From positions 1-21,285 of the forward strand of contig NZ_DITB01000093.1 of the NCBI RefSeq assembly GCF_002422095.1: a stretch of DNA of 21,285 nucleotides, in the 5' to 3' direction. The position numbers were made by a program, and so were the translations under genes. The first letter of the stretch is position 1; each line of letters begins with the position of its first letter. Of the stretch, positions 13,666 to 21,285 are shown one piece after another. The notes beneath the pieces were generated by a model. It did not search any database and was not told where the DNA came from. It saw only the letters and a program-made list of their open reading frames with translations. The stretch is from Flavobacterium sp. UBA6195. Its GTDB lineage: Bacteria > Bacteroidota > Bacteroidia > Flavobacteriales > Flavobacteriaceae.

Positions 13666-14268
13666 ATGAAAAAAAAAATATGCATCATTGTTTTACTATT
13701 TGTAAGTTTTTCATATTCTCAAAATCTTACGAAAGAAGAACTTATCGATAAACTATCTGATAATGCTTGCGAATGCACAAATAAACAAGAAATTACAAAA
13801 GATAATTTCGAGTTAACTCTTGGAATATGTTTATTGGAAGGAATTAATATTTTTGAGAAAGATGTAGAAAAACACTATGGTATAGATATCGTTTCAGACG
13901 ATAAAAAAATGGAAGAATTAGGATATGACATTGGAAAAAAAATGGGTTTAAAATGTCCTACAGTATTCAAATTTATGTTAGACGATGAAGAAAATAACAC
14001 TGATGCAGATTTTAATGAATTAACAATATCAGGTAGTGTTGTTGAAATAAAATCAGATCAATTTCTATCCTTAAAAGTAAAAGAAGACTCAGGAAAAATC
14101 AATCAATTTATTTTATTAGGTAATTTTGATAATTCTTTCTTACTAACAGATAAAGTTTTAAAAGTTAAAGATCTTGTTGACGTTACTTATTATGAAATGG
14201 AACTTTTTGATGCCAAAATAGCAAAGTTTATTTCGTTTAAAATTATTTCTGATATAATAAAAAAATAA
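13666..14268 (+). CDS. Exported protein of unknown function with Cys-rich N-terminal domain
   Basis: I place the start at ATG 13666, which gives a clean signal peptide (KKKICIIVLLFVSFSYS, cut near Gln19) and 200 residues. A TTG 24 bases earlier lies inside the preceding gene and would add only a non-signal extension. The mature N-terminal part has a Cys pattern (Cys35, Cys37 in NACECTNK; Cys55 in LGICLL; Cys97 in LKCP) that may form disulfides. The C-terminal part (about 120-200) is a run of beta strands (SGSVVEIKSDQFLSLKVKE, then VKDLVDVTYYEMELFD) suggestive of an OB-like fold. Similar proteins appear to be a flavobacterial family of unknown role. A run of ten A follows the ATG. It ends 2 bp before the next gene. 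Confidence 0.8.
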   Translation: MKKKICIIVLLFVSFSYSQNLTKEELIDKLSDNACECTNKQEITKDNFELTLGICLLEGINIFEKDVEKHYGIDIVSDDKKMEELGYDIGKKMGLKCPTVFKFMLDDEENNTDADFNELTISGSVVEIKSDQFLSLKVKEDSGKINQFILLGNFDNSFLLTDKVLKVKDLVDVTYYEMELFDAKIAKFISFKIISDIIKK

Positions 14269-14270
14269 TC

Positions 14271-14753
14271 ATGTACGTACCATTTGATACCTTACCAGAA
14301 GAATCTAAAATTTGGATATATCAATCGAATAGAAAATTCTCTGATGAAGAAATTCAAGAAATTGAAACAGAACTAAAATTCTTTTTGGAGAATTGGACAT
14401 CACATGGGCAGCATCTTGAAGCTTCTTTCGTAACTCGATACAATCGTTTTATTATTATTGCGGTAAACCAAGAAGTACAAACTGCTACAGGTTGTTCAAT
14501 TGATGCTTCAGTACAATTTATACAAAATTTAGAACAAAAATATAATGTAGATTTGTTAGATAAAATGAACGTTACCTTTAAAGTTGGCGATCATGTAGCA
14601 TTTAAACCGCTTATCGAATTTAAAAAGATGGCTAAGGAAAAAGCAGTGTCAGAAAATACTATCGTATTTAATAATTTATTGAACACACTTGGCGAATTAC
14701 AAGATTTTTGGGAAGTTCCTGCTAGTGAAAGTTGGCATAATCGTTTTTTTTAG
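14271..14753 (+). CDS. Conserved Bacteroidetes protein, often labelled ABC transporter ATPase without support
   Basis: The 160-residue cytoplasmic protein begins MYVPFDTLPEESKIWIYQSN and has the motifs WTSHGQHLEASF, FIIIAVNQEVQTATGCSIDA and WEVPASESWHNRFF. I recognise it as a protein conserved in Bacteroidetes that is commonly called an ABC transporter ATPase. I see no Walker A GxxGxGKS/T, no ABC signature LSGGQ and no Walker B, so that name is not supported. The conserved His, Cys, Ser and Asp residues in the middle could be functional, but no activity can be assigned. It lies 2 bp after the preceding gene and 2 bp before serB, which points to co-translation with serB. Confidence 0.85.
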   Translation: MYVPFDTLPEESKIWIYQSNRKFSDEEIQEIETELKFFLENWTSHGQHLEASFVTRYNRFIIIAVNQEVQTATGCSIDASVQFIQNLEQKYNVDLLDKMNVTFKVGDHVAFKPLIEFKKMAKEKAVSENTIVFNNLLNTLGELQDFWEVPASESWHNRFF

Positions 14754-14755
14754 CA

Positions 14756-15979
14756 ATGGATACCGAGATTTTTTTACTCAATATTTCAGGTCAAGACGAA
14801 CCCGGATTAACATCTTCACTAACTGCTGTTTTATCTGAATATGATGCAAAAATTTTGGATATAGGTCAAGCTAATATTCACAATACTTTATCCTTAGGTA
14901 TTCTTTTTCAAATCAAATCTGGAAAAAAATCTGCTGCTGTATTAAAGGATTTATTGTTCAAATCATACGAATTAGGAATTAAAGCAAAGTTTACACCAAT
15001 TACTCTTGATGATTATGAGAATTGGGTAAGTTTACAAGGTAAAGATCGTTATATTGTAACTCTTTTAGGAGATAAATTAACTGCTAAGCACATTTCAGAG
15101 GTAACCAAGGTTATATCTGAAAAAAATTTGAATATCGATGCTATAAAAAGACTAACTGGTAGAGCATCTTTAATAAAAGAGGAAGATTACCCAAGAGCTT
15201 GTATTCAGTTATCAATTCGTGGTGTAATACATAATAAATCGGAATTCACGTCACGATTTATGCAAATTTCGAGTGACTTAAATTTAGATATTGCCTTTCA
15301 AGAAGACAATATTTTTAGAAGAAACAGACGTTTAGTTTGCTTTGATATGGATTCCACTCTAATCCAAACTGAAGTAATTGATGAATTAGCAGAACTCGCG
15401 GGTGTTGGAGAACAAGTAAAAGCCATTACGGAATCAGCCATGCAAGGCGAAATTGATTTTCAAGAAAGCTTCAAGCAAAGAATGCTTCTTTTAAAAGGTT
15501 TAAGTGAAGAAGTTCTAGAAGAAGTTGCTATTAATTTACCCATCACAAAAGGTACAAGAAGATTAATTGGTACATTAAAATCATACGGTTTCAAAACGGC
15601 AATTTTATCAGGTGGATTTACCTATTTTGGAAAATATCTACAAAAAGAATTAGGAATCGATTACGTTTATGCCAATGAATTAGAAATCAAAGATGGAGTG
15701 CTAACCGGTGGATATATTGGTGAAATTGTAGACGGAAATAAAAAAGCAGAATATTTAAAAGAAATCGCACAAAAAGAAGGAATTCACATCAATCAAACAA
15801 TCGCTGTTGGTGATGGTGCTAACGATTTACCCATGCTAAATTTAGCTGGTTTAGGAATTGCTTTTCATGCAAAACCCAAAGTAAAAGACAACGCACAAAG
15901 TTCTATTTCAAGCATTGGTTTAGATGGAGTTTTATATTTATTAGGTTATCACGATCGTCATATTGATTTAATGGATTAG
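14756..15979 (+). CDS. serB: Phosphoserine phosphatase with two N-terminal ACT domains
   Basis: SerB hydrolyses phosphoserine to serine, the last step of serine synthesis. The HAD catalytic motif CFDMDSTLIQTE contains the nucleophile Asp197 and the acid/base Asp199. Motif II is ILSGGFTYFG at about 283-292, Lys lies in VDGNKKAEYL, and motif III/IV is VGDGANDLPML. Two ACT-like domains precede it (about 1-85, starting LLNISGQDEPGL; and about 98-180), which in related enzymes sense amino acids. The 407 residues agree with the ACT-containing form. It is the last gene of the plus-strand run; no clear terminator follows in the 144-bp gap. Confidence 0.95.
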   Translation: MDTEIFLLNISGQDEPGLTSSLTAVLSEYDAKILDIGQANIHNTLSLGILFQIKSGKKSAAVLKDLLFKSYELGIKAKFTPITLDDYENWVSLQGKDRYIVTLLGDKLTAKHISEVTKVISEKNLNIDAIKRLTGRASLIKEEDYPRACIQLSIRGVIHNKSEFTSRFMQISSDLNLDIAFQEDNIFRRNRRLVCFDMDSTLIQTEVIDELAELAGVGEQVKAITESAMQGEIDFQESFKQRMLLLKGLSEEVLEEVAINLPITKGTRRLIGTLKSYGFKTAILSGGFTYFGKYLQKELGIDYVYANELEIKDGVLTGGYIGEIVDGNKKAEYLKEIAQKEGIHINQTIAVGDGANDLPMLNLAGLGIAFHAKPKVKDNAQSSISSIGLDGVLYLLGYHDRHIDLMD

Positions 15980-16123
15980 TCTATTCATATCTTCGTAAAA
16001 AAAAATAGAATCCCTAGTTAACAACTTTCTTCATAAAATAAACCTAAAACGCTTTATTTTAAAGCTAAGATGTAGTATTTTGGCATGAATTTAGATCTAA
16101 GTTAAAAAATCAAACTATTATTT

Positions 16124-19042
16124 ATGCAAAGAGTGCTCACCCTACTGTTTTCGGTAGTTTTCACACATATATTATTTTCCCAAAATACAACTAAACCTAT
16201 TTTAACGGCTAAAAAAGTGGTTTCCCAACAAGTTTGGGTCGACAGTATTTACAACCAATTTTCGTTTGAAGAAAAAGTGGGGCAGTTGTTTATGGTTGCC
16301 GCTTATTCAAATAAAGATGAAGCACACAATAAATCCATCGATAATTTAGTTGAGGAATATAAAATTGGAGGTCTGATTTTCTTTCAAGGCGGACCAGTGC
16401 GTCAAGCTAAGTTGACAAATCGTTATCAAGCAAAATCAAAAGTGCCATTGTTCATCGGAATTGATGCCGAATGGGGTTTAAGCATGCGATTGGATTCTAC
16501 CTATCGTTATCCTTGGAACATGACGCTTGGAGCAGTTCAAGACATGAAATTGATTGAAAAAGCGGGAAATCAAATGGCAAAACAATCAAAACGAATGGGA
16601 ATTCATTTCAATTTTGCTCCAGTTGTTGATATTAATACAAATCCTAAAAATCCAATTATTGGCAATCGTTCGTTTGGAGAAACTAAAGAAAACGTTACCG
16701 CTAGAGCCATTGCCTTAATGAAAGGTTTACAAGATGAAGGAGTTTATGCAACAGCGAAACATTTTCCTGGTCATGGTGATACATCAACTGATTCACATCA
16801 TACATTACCGATAGTAAATTTCGATAGAAATCGTTTGAACGATGTAGAACTTTTTCCATATAAAGAATTGATTAAAAATGGCTTAACTAGTGTTATGGTG
16901 GCGCATTTGAATGTGCCAAGTTTAGAACCGAGAGAAAATTATCCAACATCCATTTCGTATCCGGTTGTTACAGATATCTTAAAAAAAGAATTGCAATTTG
17001 AAGGTTTAATTTTTACCGATGCCTTGAATATGAAAGGCGCAAGTAATTTTAAAAAACCTGGTGATATTGATTTAGAAGCATTTTTAGCAGGAAATGACGT
17101 ATTGTTATTTGCGGAAAATGTTCCGGTTGCGATTAAAAAATTCAAAGAAGCTTTCGATGCTGGAATTATTACAGAAGATCGTTTGATGTATTCGGTAAAA
17201 AAGATTTTAGCGTATAAATACAAAGCGAACTTGAACAACTATCAACCAATCGTTTTAGATAATTTGTATCAAGATTTGAATGCAGTTGAATATGACGCTT
17301 TGAATTATAAATTATACGAAAACGCAGTAACAGTAATCAAAAATCATGATAAATTAGTTCCTATTCGCGATATTGAAAAAGAGAAAATTGCCTACATTAA
17401 ATTAGGAAACGATAAATCAGATACATTTTTAGCTAATTTGAGAAATTACGCTTCAATTAGTGAAATTACAAACAAAAATTTAGATTCTGTTTTAGTACAA
17501 TTGCAAGATTATACGAAAGTAATTATTGGGTATCATAAGCAAGATGGTGCCTGGAGAAATCACAATTTAAATTTCAAAGAAATGCTTTGGATAAACCAAA
17601 TTGCAAAGCAAAACGATGTAATTTTAACTTGTTTTACGAAGCCATATTCGCTTACGAATTTGAAAAACTTCGAAGATATTGAAACTATAGTTATGGCATA
17701 TCAAAACAATGATATTGCACAAACGATTGCCCCTCAAATTATTTTTGGAGCCATGGGAGCAAAAGGAAAATTGCCTGTTTCAATTGATGACGAATTCAAA
17801 GTAAATGAAGGAATTGAAACATTAGAAATAGAACGTTTAGGGTTTACAATTCCAGAAAACGTGGGTATGAATTCTAAAGTTTTAACTAAAATTGATTCCA
17901 TTGCCAATTACGCTATATCTAAGAAAATGACACCTGGTCTTCAAGTAGTTGTTGCTCGAAAAGGAAAAGTTATTTACCAAAAATCATTCGGAAATCATAC
18001 CTATGAGTCAAGCCAAAAAGTGACTAATACTGATATTTATGATATTGCTTCTTTGACAAAAATTGTGGCTACTTTACCTAATGTAATGAGAGAATTTGAT
18101 CAAGGACATCTAACTTTAGAAACAAAGCTAAAAGCCATGTTGCCTGAAGCAAAAAATTCAAATAAAGCTAATGCAACGGTTTTAGATATGCTTACACATC
18201 AAGCACGTTTTCAACCTTGGATTCCTTTTTATAAAGCTACTTTAGACAGTTTAAACCGACCTAGTACACATTATTATAGAAGTGAATTTTCTGAAGAATT
18301 TCCTATTCATGTTGCCGATAAATTATACTTAAGAAAAGACTACAATGATTCGATTGTTAAAACTATTTTGGACAGCGAATTATTACCAAAAAAACAATAC
18401 AAATACAGCGATTTTACATTTATTCTATTTAAAGAATATTTGGAAATGCACAATAAAAAATCGCTTGAAGATTTAGCGCATACTAATTTTTATGAACCAC
18501 TTGGAGCCAATTCTATCATGTATAATCCGTTACGAAAAGTGAATTCTAATTTGATTATTCCAACGGAAAATGATACGTATTTTAGACATCAAGTAATTCA
18601 AGGATATGTTCATGATATGGCTGCTGCTATGCAAGGTGGAATTTCAGGTCATGCGGGTTTGTTTGCCAATGCTTTGGATGTAGCTAAAGTGATGCAAATG
18701 TATCTTCAAAAAGGAACTTATGGTGGAAGAACTTATATTTCTGAAAACACATTTAACATGTTCAATACCTGTTATTTTTGTAAGGAGGGCAATAGAAGAG
18801 GAGTTGGGTTTGATAAACCACAATTAGGAAATGAAGGACCAACATGTGGTTGTGTTTCATTAACAAGTTTCGGGCATACCGGATTTACAGGTACCATGAC
18901 TTGGGCTGATCCTGAAAAAGAAATTGTTTATGTTTTCTTATCTAACAGAACATATCCAGATTCAAATGCAACTAATAAATTATCTAAAGAAAATATTAGA
19001 GAAAATATTCAAAAATTAATTTACGAAGCTATTGTTGATTAA
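16124..19042 (+). CDS. GH3 beta-N-acetylglucosaminidase fused to a class C-like serine hydrolase, exported
   Basis: A signal peptide (VLTLLFSVVFTHILFSQ) leads into a GH3 domain (about 40-370) of NagZ type, with the His/Asp loop KHFPGHGDTSTDSHH at 212-226 and the nucleophile Asp299 in FTDALNMKG. It would release GlcNAc from muropeptides. A GH3 C-terminal-like spacer (about 395-560) follows. Residues about 580-972 form a beta-lactamase/PBP-type serine hydrolase with SLTK (Ser643, Lys646), YSD at 761-763 and HTG at 918-920, all catalytically plausible. The hydrolase domain also has Cys883, Cys886, Cys908 and Cys910 between the last two motifs, a possible disulfide or metal site. This fusion occurs widely in Bacteroidetes. 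The C-terminal activity (esterase, peptidase or carboxypeptidase) cannot be told from sequence. Confidence 0.92.
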   Translation: MQRVLTLLFSVVFTHILFSQNTTKPILTAKKVVSQQVWVDSIYNQFSFEEKVGQLFMVAAYSNKDEAHNKSIDNLVEEYKIGGLIFFQGGPVRQAKLTNRYQAKSKVPLFIGIDAEWGLSMRLDSTYRYPWNMTLGAVQDMKLIEKAGNQMAKQSKRMGIHFNFAPVVDINTNPKNPIIGNRSFGETKENVTARAIALMKGLQDEGVYATAKHFPGHGDTSTDSHHTLPIVNFDRNRLNDVELFPYKELIKNGLTSVMVAHLNVPSLEPRENYPTSISYPVVTDILKKELQFEGLIFTDALNMKGASNFKKPGDIDLEAFLAGNDVLLFAENVPVAIKKFKEAFDAGIITEDRLMYSVKKILAYKYKANLNNYQPIVLDNLYQDLNAVEYDALNYKLYENAVTVIKNHDKLVPIRDIEKEKIAYIKLGNDKSDTFLANLRNYASISEITNKNLDSVLVQLQDYTKVIIGYHKQDGAWRNHNLNFKEMLWINQIAKQNDVILTCFTKPYSLTNLKNFEDIETIVMAYQNNDIAQTIAPQIIFGAMGAKGKLPVSIDDEFKVNEGIETLEIERLGFTIPENVGMNSKVLTKIDSIANYAISKKMTPGLQVVVARKGKVIYQKSFGNHTYESSQKVTNTDIYDIASLTKIVATLPNVMREFDQGHLTLETKLKAMLPEAKNSNKANATVLDMLTHQARFQPWIPFYKATLDSLNRPSTHYYRSEFSEEFPIHVADKLYLRKDYNDSIVKTILDSELLPKKQYKYSDFTFILFKEYLEMHNKKSLEDLAHTNFYEPLGANSIMYNPLRKVNSNLIIPTENDTYFRHQVIQGYVHDMAAAMQGGISGHAGLFANALDVAKVMQMYLQKGTYGGRTYISENTFNMFNTCYFCKEGNRRGVGFDKPQLGNEGPTCGCVSLTSFGHTGFTGTMTWADPEKEIVYVFLSNRTYPDSNATNKLSKENIRENIQKLIYEAIVD

Positions 19043-19081
19043 TTATTGTAAATTTAATTTATAAAATTCAACCAATTAAAG

Positions 19082-19537
19082 ATGACATCAAAAGCAACTA
19101 CAGTAGAACAATATATCAACGAAGCTCCAGAAGACAGAAGAGAAGCGTTACATAAATTAAGAAATGTTATTTTAGAGAATCTTCCAGAAGGATTTCAAGA
19201 AGGCATGGGGTATGGTATGGCGGGTTATGTTGTGCCACATTCTATTTATCCTCAAGGATATCATTGTGATCCTAAACAAGCATTACCATTTATGTCATTT
19301 GCAAGTCAGAAAAATAGCATCAATTTTTATCATATGGGAATTTATGCAAAACCTGAATTATACGATTGGTTTGTAACCGAATATCCAAAACATTCAAAGC
19401 AAAAATTAGATATTGGCAAAAGCTGTTTGCGCATCAAAAAGCCAGAAAATATACCGTTTGAATTGATTGGTGAATTAGTAAAAAAAATCACAGTACAAGA
19501 TTGGATAGCTACTTACGAAGCGGCTTTTAAAAAATAA
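19082..19537 (+). CDS. DUF1801 family protein
   Basis: The 151-residue protein starts with a helix (TTVEQYINEAPEDRREAL), followed by the DUF1801 core: YGMAGYVVP, LPFMSFASQKNSINFYHMG, then DIGKSCLRIKKPENIPFEL. The fold resembles that of YdhG-type proteins, described as frataxin-like in B. subtilis, but iron handling is not established for this subgroup. There is no signal peptide or membrane segment. It follows the GH3 gene by 39 bp and precedes bshA by 65 bp on the same strand, so it may share a transcript. It gives no further hint of function. Confidence 0.85.
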   Translation: MTSKATTVEQYINEAPEDRREALHKLRNVILENLPEGFQEGMGYGMAGYVVPHSIYPQGYHCDPKQALPFMSFASQKNSINFYHMGIYAKPELYDWFVTEYPKHSKQKLDIGKSCLRIKKPENIPFELIGELVKKITVQDWIATYEAAFKK

Positions 19538-19602
19538 CTTTTAACAAATGTTTTAGAATTGCCAACGTTAGATGTGGTAATTTTATTTCAAAATTTAAAT
19601 AG

Positions 19603-20733
19603 ATGAAAATTGCGATAGTTTGTTATCCTACATTTGGAGGAAGTGGTGTTGTGGCCACCGAATTGGGTTTGGAATTAGCCAAAAGAGGTCACGACATTCA
19701 TTTTATTACATACAGTCAACCCGTGCGGTTGGCATTGTTAAATCCGAATGTGCATTATCATGAAGTTCACGTTCCCGAGTATCCGTTGTTCCACTATCAG
19801 CCATATGAATTAGCACTTTCGAGTAAGTTAGTGGATATGGTAAAATTATACAAAATTGATGTTTTACATGTACATTATGCCATTCCACATGCGTATGCAG
19901 GTTATATGGCAAAGCAGATGTTAGCAGATGAAGGTATTCATATTCCAATGGTAACAACATTGCACGGAACCGATATTACTTTAGTTGGGAATCATCCATT
20001 TTACAAGCCTGCAGTAAGTTTCAGTATCAATAAATCGGATGTGGTAACGAGCGTTTCACAAAGCTTAAAAGACGATACATATCGCTTATTTGATATTACA
20101 AATGAAATCCAAGTTATTCCAAATTTCATTGAATTAAACAAAGAAAAACTAAAAGAAAATATTCCATGCCATCGTTCGTTAATGGCTAATGAGGACGAGA
20201 AAATCATAACTCATATTTCTAATTTTAGAAAAGTAAAGCGTATCGAAGATATAGTTAGAATTTTTTATGAAATTCAGAAAGAAGTGCCATCAAAATTAAT
20301 GATGGTAGGTGAAGGTCCAGAAAAAGAAAGAGCAGAGCAATTATGTGAACAATTAGGAATTCAAAACAAAGTGATTTTCTTTGGAAATAGTAATGAAATT
20401 GATAAAATTTTATGTTTTTCCGATTTGTTCTTATTACCTTCAGAAACAGAAAGTTTCGGATTAGCCGCTTTAGAAGCAATGGCTTGCGGTGTTCCTGTAA
20501 TTTCGAGTAATTCTGGTGGACTTCCCGAAGTAAATAAAAATGACTTTTCTGGTTATTTGAGTGATGTTGGCGATGTTGCTAAAATGAGTAGTGATGCTAT
20601 TTCTTTGTTAAAAAATGAGGATAAATTAGCCCAATTTAAAGTGAATGCTTTAGAAACAGCCAAGCTATTTGATATCCATAATATTGTACCCTTATACGAA
20701 AAAGTATATTTTAAAGCTTTAAATTCTAAATAA
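19603..20733 (+). CDS. bshA: N-acetyl-alpha-D-glucosaminyl L-malate synthase (bacillithiol synthesis)
   Basis: BshA transfers GlcNAc from UDP-GlcNAc to L-malate, the first step of bacillithiol synthesis. This is a GT4 retaining glycosyltransferase with the BshA hallmarks: CYPTFGGSGVVATELG at residues 7-22, YSQPVRL, HYAIPHAYAGYMAK, TLHGTDITLVG (His121, Asp124), and NFRKVKR at 207-213. The E-x7-E motif is at Glu283/Glu291 in ETESFGLAALEAMACG, followed by SSNSGGLPEV. At 376 residues it has the family length. The stop codon overlaps the ATG of the next gene (TAATG), suggesting translational coupling. The bshB and bshC genes are not in the window. Confidence 0.96.
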   Translation: MKIAIVCYPTFGGSGVVATELGLELAKRGHDIHFITYSQPVRLALLNPNVHYHEVHVPEYPLFHYQPYELALSSKLVDMVKLYKIDVLHVHYAIPHAYAGYMAKQMLADEGIHIPMVTTLHGTDITLVGNHPFYKPAVSFSINKSDVVTSVSQSLKDDTYRLFDITNEIQVIPNFIELNKEKLKENIPCHRSLMANEDEKIITHISNFRKVKRIEDIVRIFYEIQKEVPSKLMMVGEGPEKERAEQLCEQLGIQNKVIFFGNSNEIDKILCFSDLFLLPSETESFGLAALEAMACGVPVISSNSGGLPEVNKNDFSGYLSDVGDVAKMSSDAISLLKNEDKLAQFKVNALETAKLFDIHNIVPLYEKVYFKALNSK

Positions 20734-21158
20734 TGATCAAAATTCTTCCCATTTTATTCTTGATAATGTCATGCAGTAATACTAAAGTTATTTCGGATAA
20801 TTCATTCACTATAATACATAAAAGTGATTTTGGTGGTTCAGAAAAACCAGGGCATCTTTTAATTCAAGATAATGAGACTTACATAAATTTTATAGAATCT
20901 TTAAAATTAGACGAATCTCAATATGCTAATTTTTTAAAAGTAGATTTTAAAACGAAAAATGTTTTGGTATTATTTCAGGGGCAAAAAAACTCAGGAGGCT
21001 ATTCAATTGATATAGATTCAGTTAGAAATGACAATCAAACCATTTTGGTAAAGAAAAATGAAATAGTTCCAAAAAAAGGCGAAATAGTTACAGCTGTAAT
21101 TACCTCGCCTTTTTGTATCGTTTTGATTCCAAAAGGAAATAAATTAATAATTGAATAA
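20733..21158 (+). CDS. PrcB-like lipoprotein (protease complex subunit PrcB family)
   Basis: The start ATG at 20733 overlaps the bshA stop. A lipoprotein signal ends in the lipobox I-M-S-Cys14, so the mature protein would be lipidated at Cys14. The residues after Cys14 (SNTKVIS) lack the acidic export signal used in Bacteroidetes surface lipoproteins, so a periplasmic-facing location is more likely. The rest matches the PrcB C-terminal domain pattern: VLVLFQGQKNSGGYSIDIDS, a charged strand with KKNEIVPKKGEIV, and TSPFCIVLIPKG. PrcB was named as a partner of a Treponema protease complex; the role in flavobacteria is not known. It converges with the last gene with a 7-bp gap. Confidence 0.8.
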   Translation: MIKILPILFLIMSCSNTKVISDNSFTIIHKSDFGGSEKPGHLLIQDNETYINFIESLKLDESQYANFLKVDFKTKNVLVLFQGQKNSGGYSIDIDSVRNDNQTILVKKNEIVPKKGEIVTAVITSPFCIVLIPKGNKLIIE

Positions 21159-21165
21159 TTAAATA

Positions 21166-21285
21166 TTAATTAAAAGGATTAGACCATTTTTGATTTGTAT
21201 AACCATCAGTTCCAGATAATGCTCTTAAGAAAGCATTAACTGCATTACCTTCTGTTGCAGTAAGATTTAATTGTTGTCCTAAACC
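21166..21285 (-). CDS. C-terminal end of a probable cytochrome-c peroxidase (partial)
   Basis: This frame enters from the right edge and ends at TAA (21168-21166), giving the last 39 residues. These include LNLTATEGNAVNAFLRALSG and the end TNQKWSNPFN. The LTxxE..A...FLRxLxG pattern, with a final KWSNPF, is typical of the C-terminus of di-heme cytochrome-c peroxidases in Bacteroidetes, just after the second heme region. The heme motifs themselves lie outside the window, so the assignment rests on this short tail. Confidence 0.55.
   Translation of the reverse strand, partial: GLGQQLNLTATEGNAVNAFLRALSGTDGYTNQKWSNPFN

Noticed and set aside
14271..14753. Assignment as an ABC transporter ATPase
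   Set aside because: No Walker A, Walker B or signature motif is present.
16051..16065. Hairpin GCTTTA-TTT-TAAAGC between serB and the GH3 gene
   Set aside because: The stem is A/T-rich and has no following T tract, so it does not qualify as a terminator.
16939..17238. 99-codon minus-strand frame inside the GH3 gene
   Set aside because: It lies opposite the GH3 catalytic region; its length is a by-product of codon bias and it has no recognisable feature.
1..21285. Mobile element, prophage, defence island or toxin-antitoxin system
   Set aside because: No integrase, transposase, tRNA, inverted terminal repeats or known defence domain were found; base composition and codon use look even throughout.

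Overview
The window reads as a stretch of core chromosome from a low-GC member of the Bacteroidota, most likely Flavobacterium or a close relative in the Flavobacteriaceae. This rests on strong A+T bias, candidate promoters of the Bacteroidetes type (TAnnTTTG), weak Shine-Dalgarno signals, and gene families typical of that group: a cysteine-free LptD, a MutS2 without an Smr domain, a GH3/serine-hydrolase fusion, bacillithiol synthesis by BshA, and small exported proteins found mainly in flavobacteria. I see no mobile elements, rRNA or tRNA genes, CRISPR arrays, phage genes or toxin-antitoxin genes. Gene density is high and no gene-free stretch exceeds 300 bases.

Layout. (1) 1-1671: the start of an exported protein gene (minus), then aroC (plus), whose terminator is shared with a 47-residue membrane protein gene on the opposite strand. 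(2) 1745-4393 (minus): mutS2 followed by a DCC-family thiol-disulfide protein, with an 18-bp tandem repeat in the gap. (3) 4477-5142 (plus): ung, divergent from mutS2. (4) 5150-8230 (minus): lptD followed by ridA. (5) 8301-15979 (plus): a tightly packed run that may be one operon: two tandem zinc amidases, an MCE/MlaD-like protein, a membrane iron-sulfur protein, its CCG-domain partner, an exported protein of unknown function, a protein often labelled 'ABC transporter ATPase', and serB. (6) 16124-21158 (plus): a GH3 N-acetylglucosaminidase fused to a serine hydrolase, a DUF1801 protein, bshA and a PrcB-like lipoprotein. (7) 21166-21285 (minus): the 3' end of what looks like a cytochrome-c peroxidase.

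How the genes fit together. The middle of the window has a cell-envelope theme: LPS insertion (LptD), peptidoglycan cleavage at division or remodelling (two amidases), lipid trafficking (MCE protein), and muropeptide processing (GH3/serine hydrolase). The GH3 enzyme would release GlcNAc, and BshA consumes UDP-GlcNAc to make bacillithiol, so the pair could be linked through amino-sugar supply; that link is inference. The two iron-sulfur genes probably form a membrane-associated Hdr-like electron-transfer module with unknown donor and acceptor.

I did not find a clearly new system. The points most worth a second look are the orphan Hdr-like pair, the tandem amidases with AmiB/AmiC-like inserts beside lptD and the MCE gene, the protein labelled ABC ATPase that lacks ATPase motifs, the small membrane protein whose 3' end is built from the aroC terminator, and two sets of short direct repeats in intergenic DNA.
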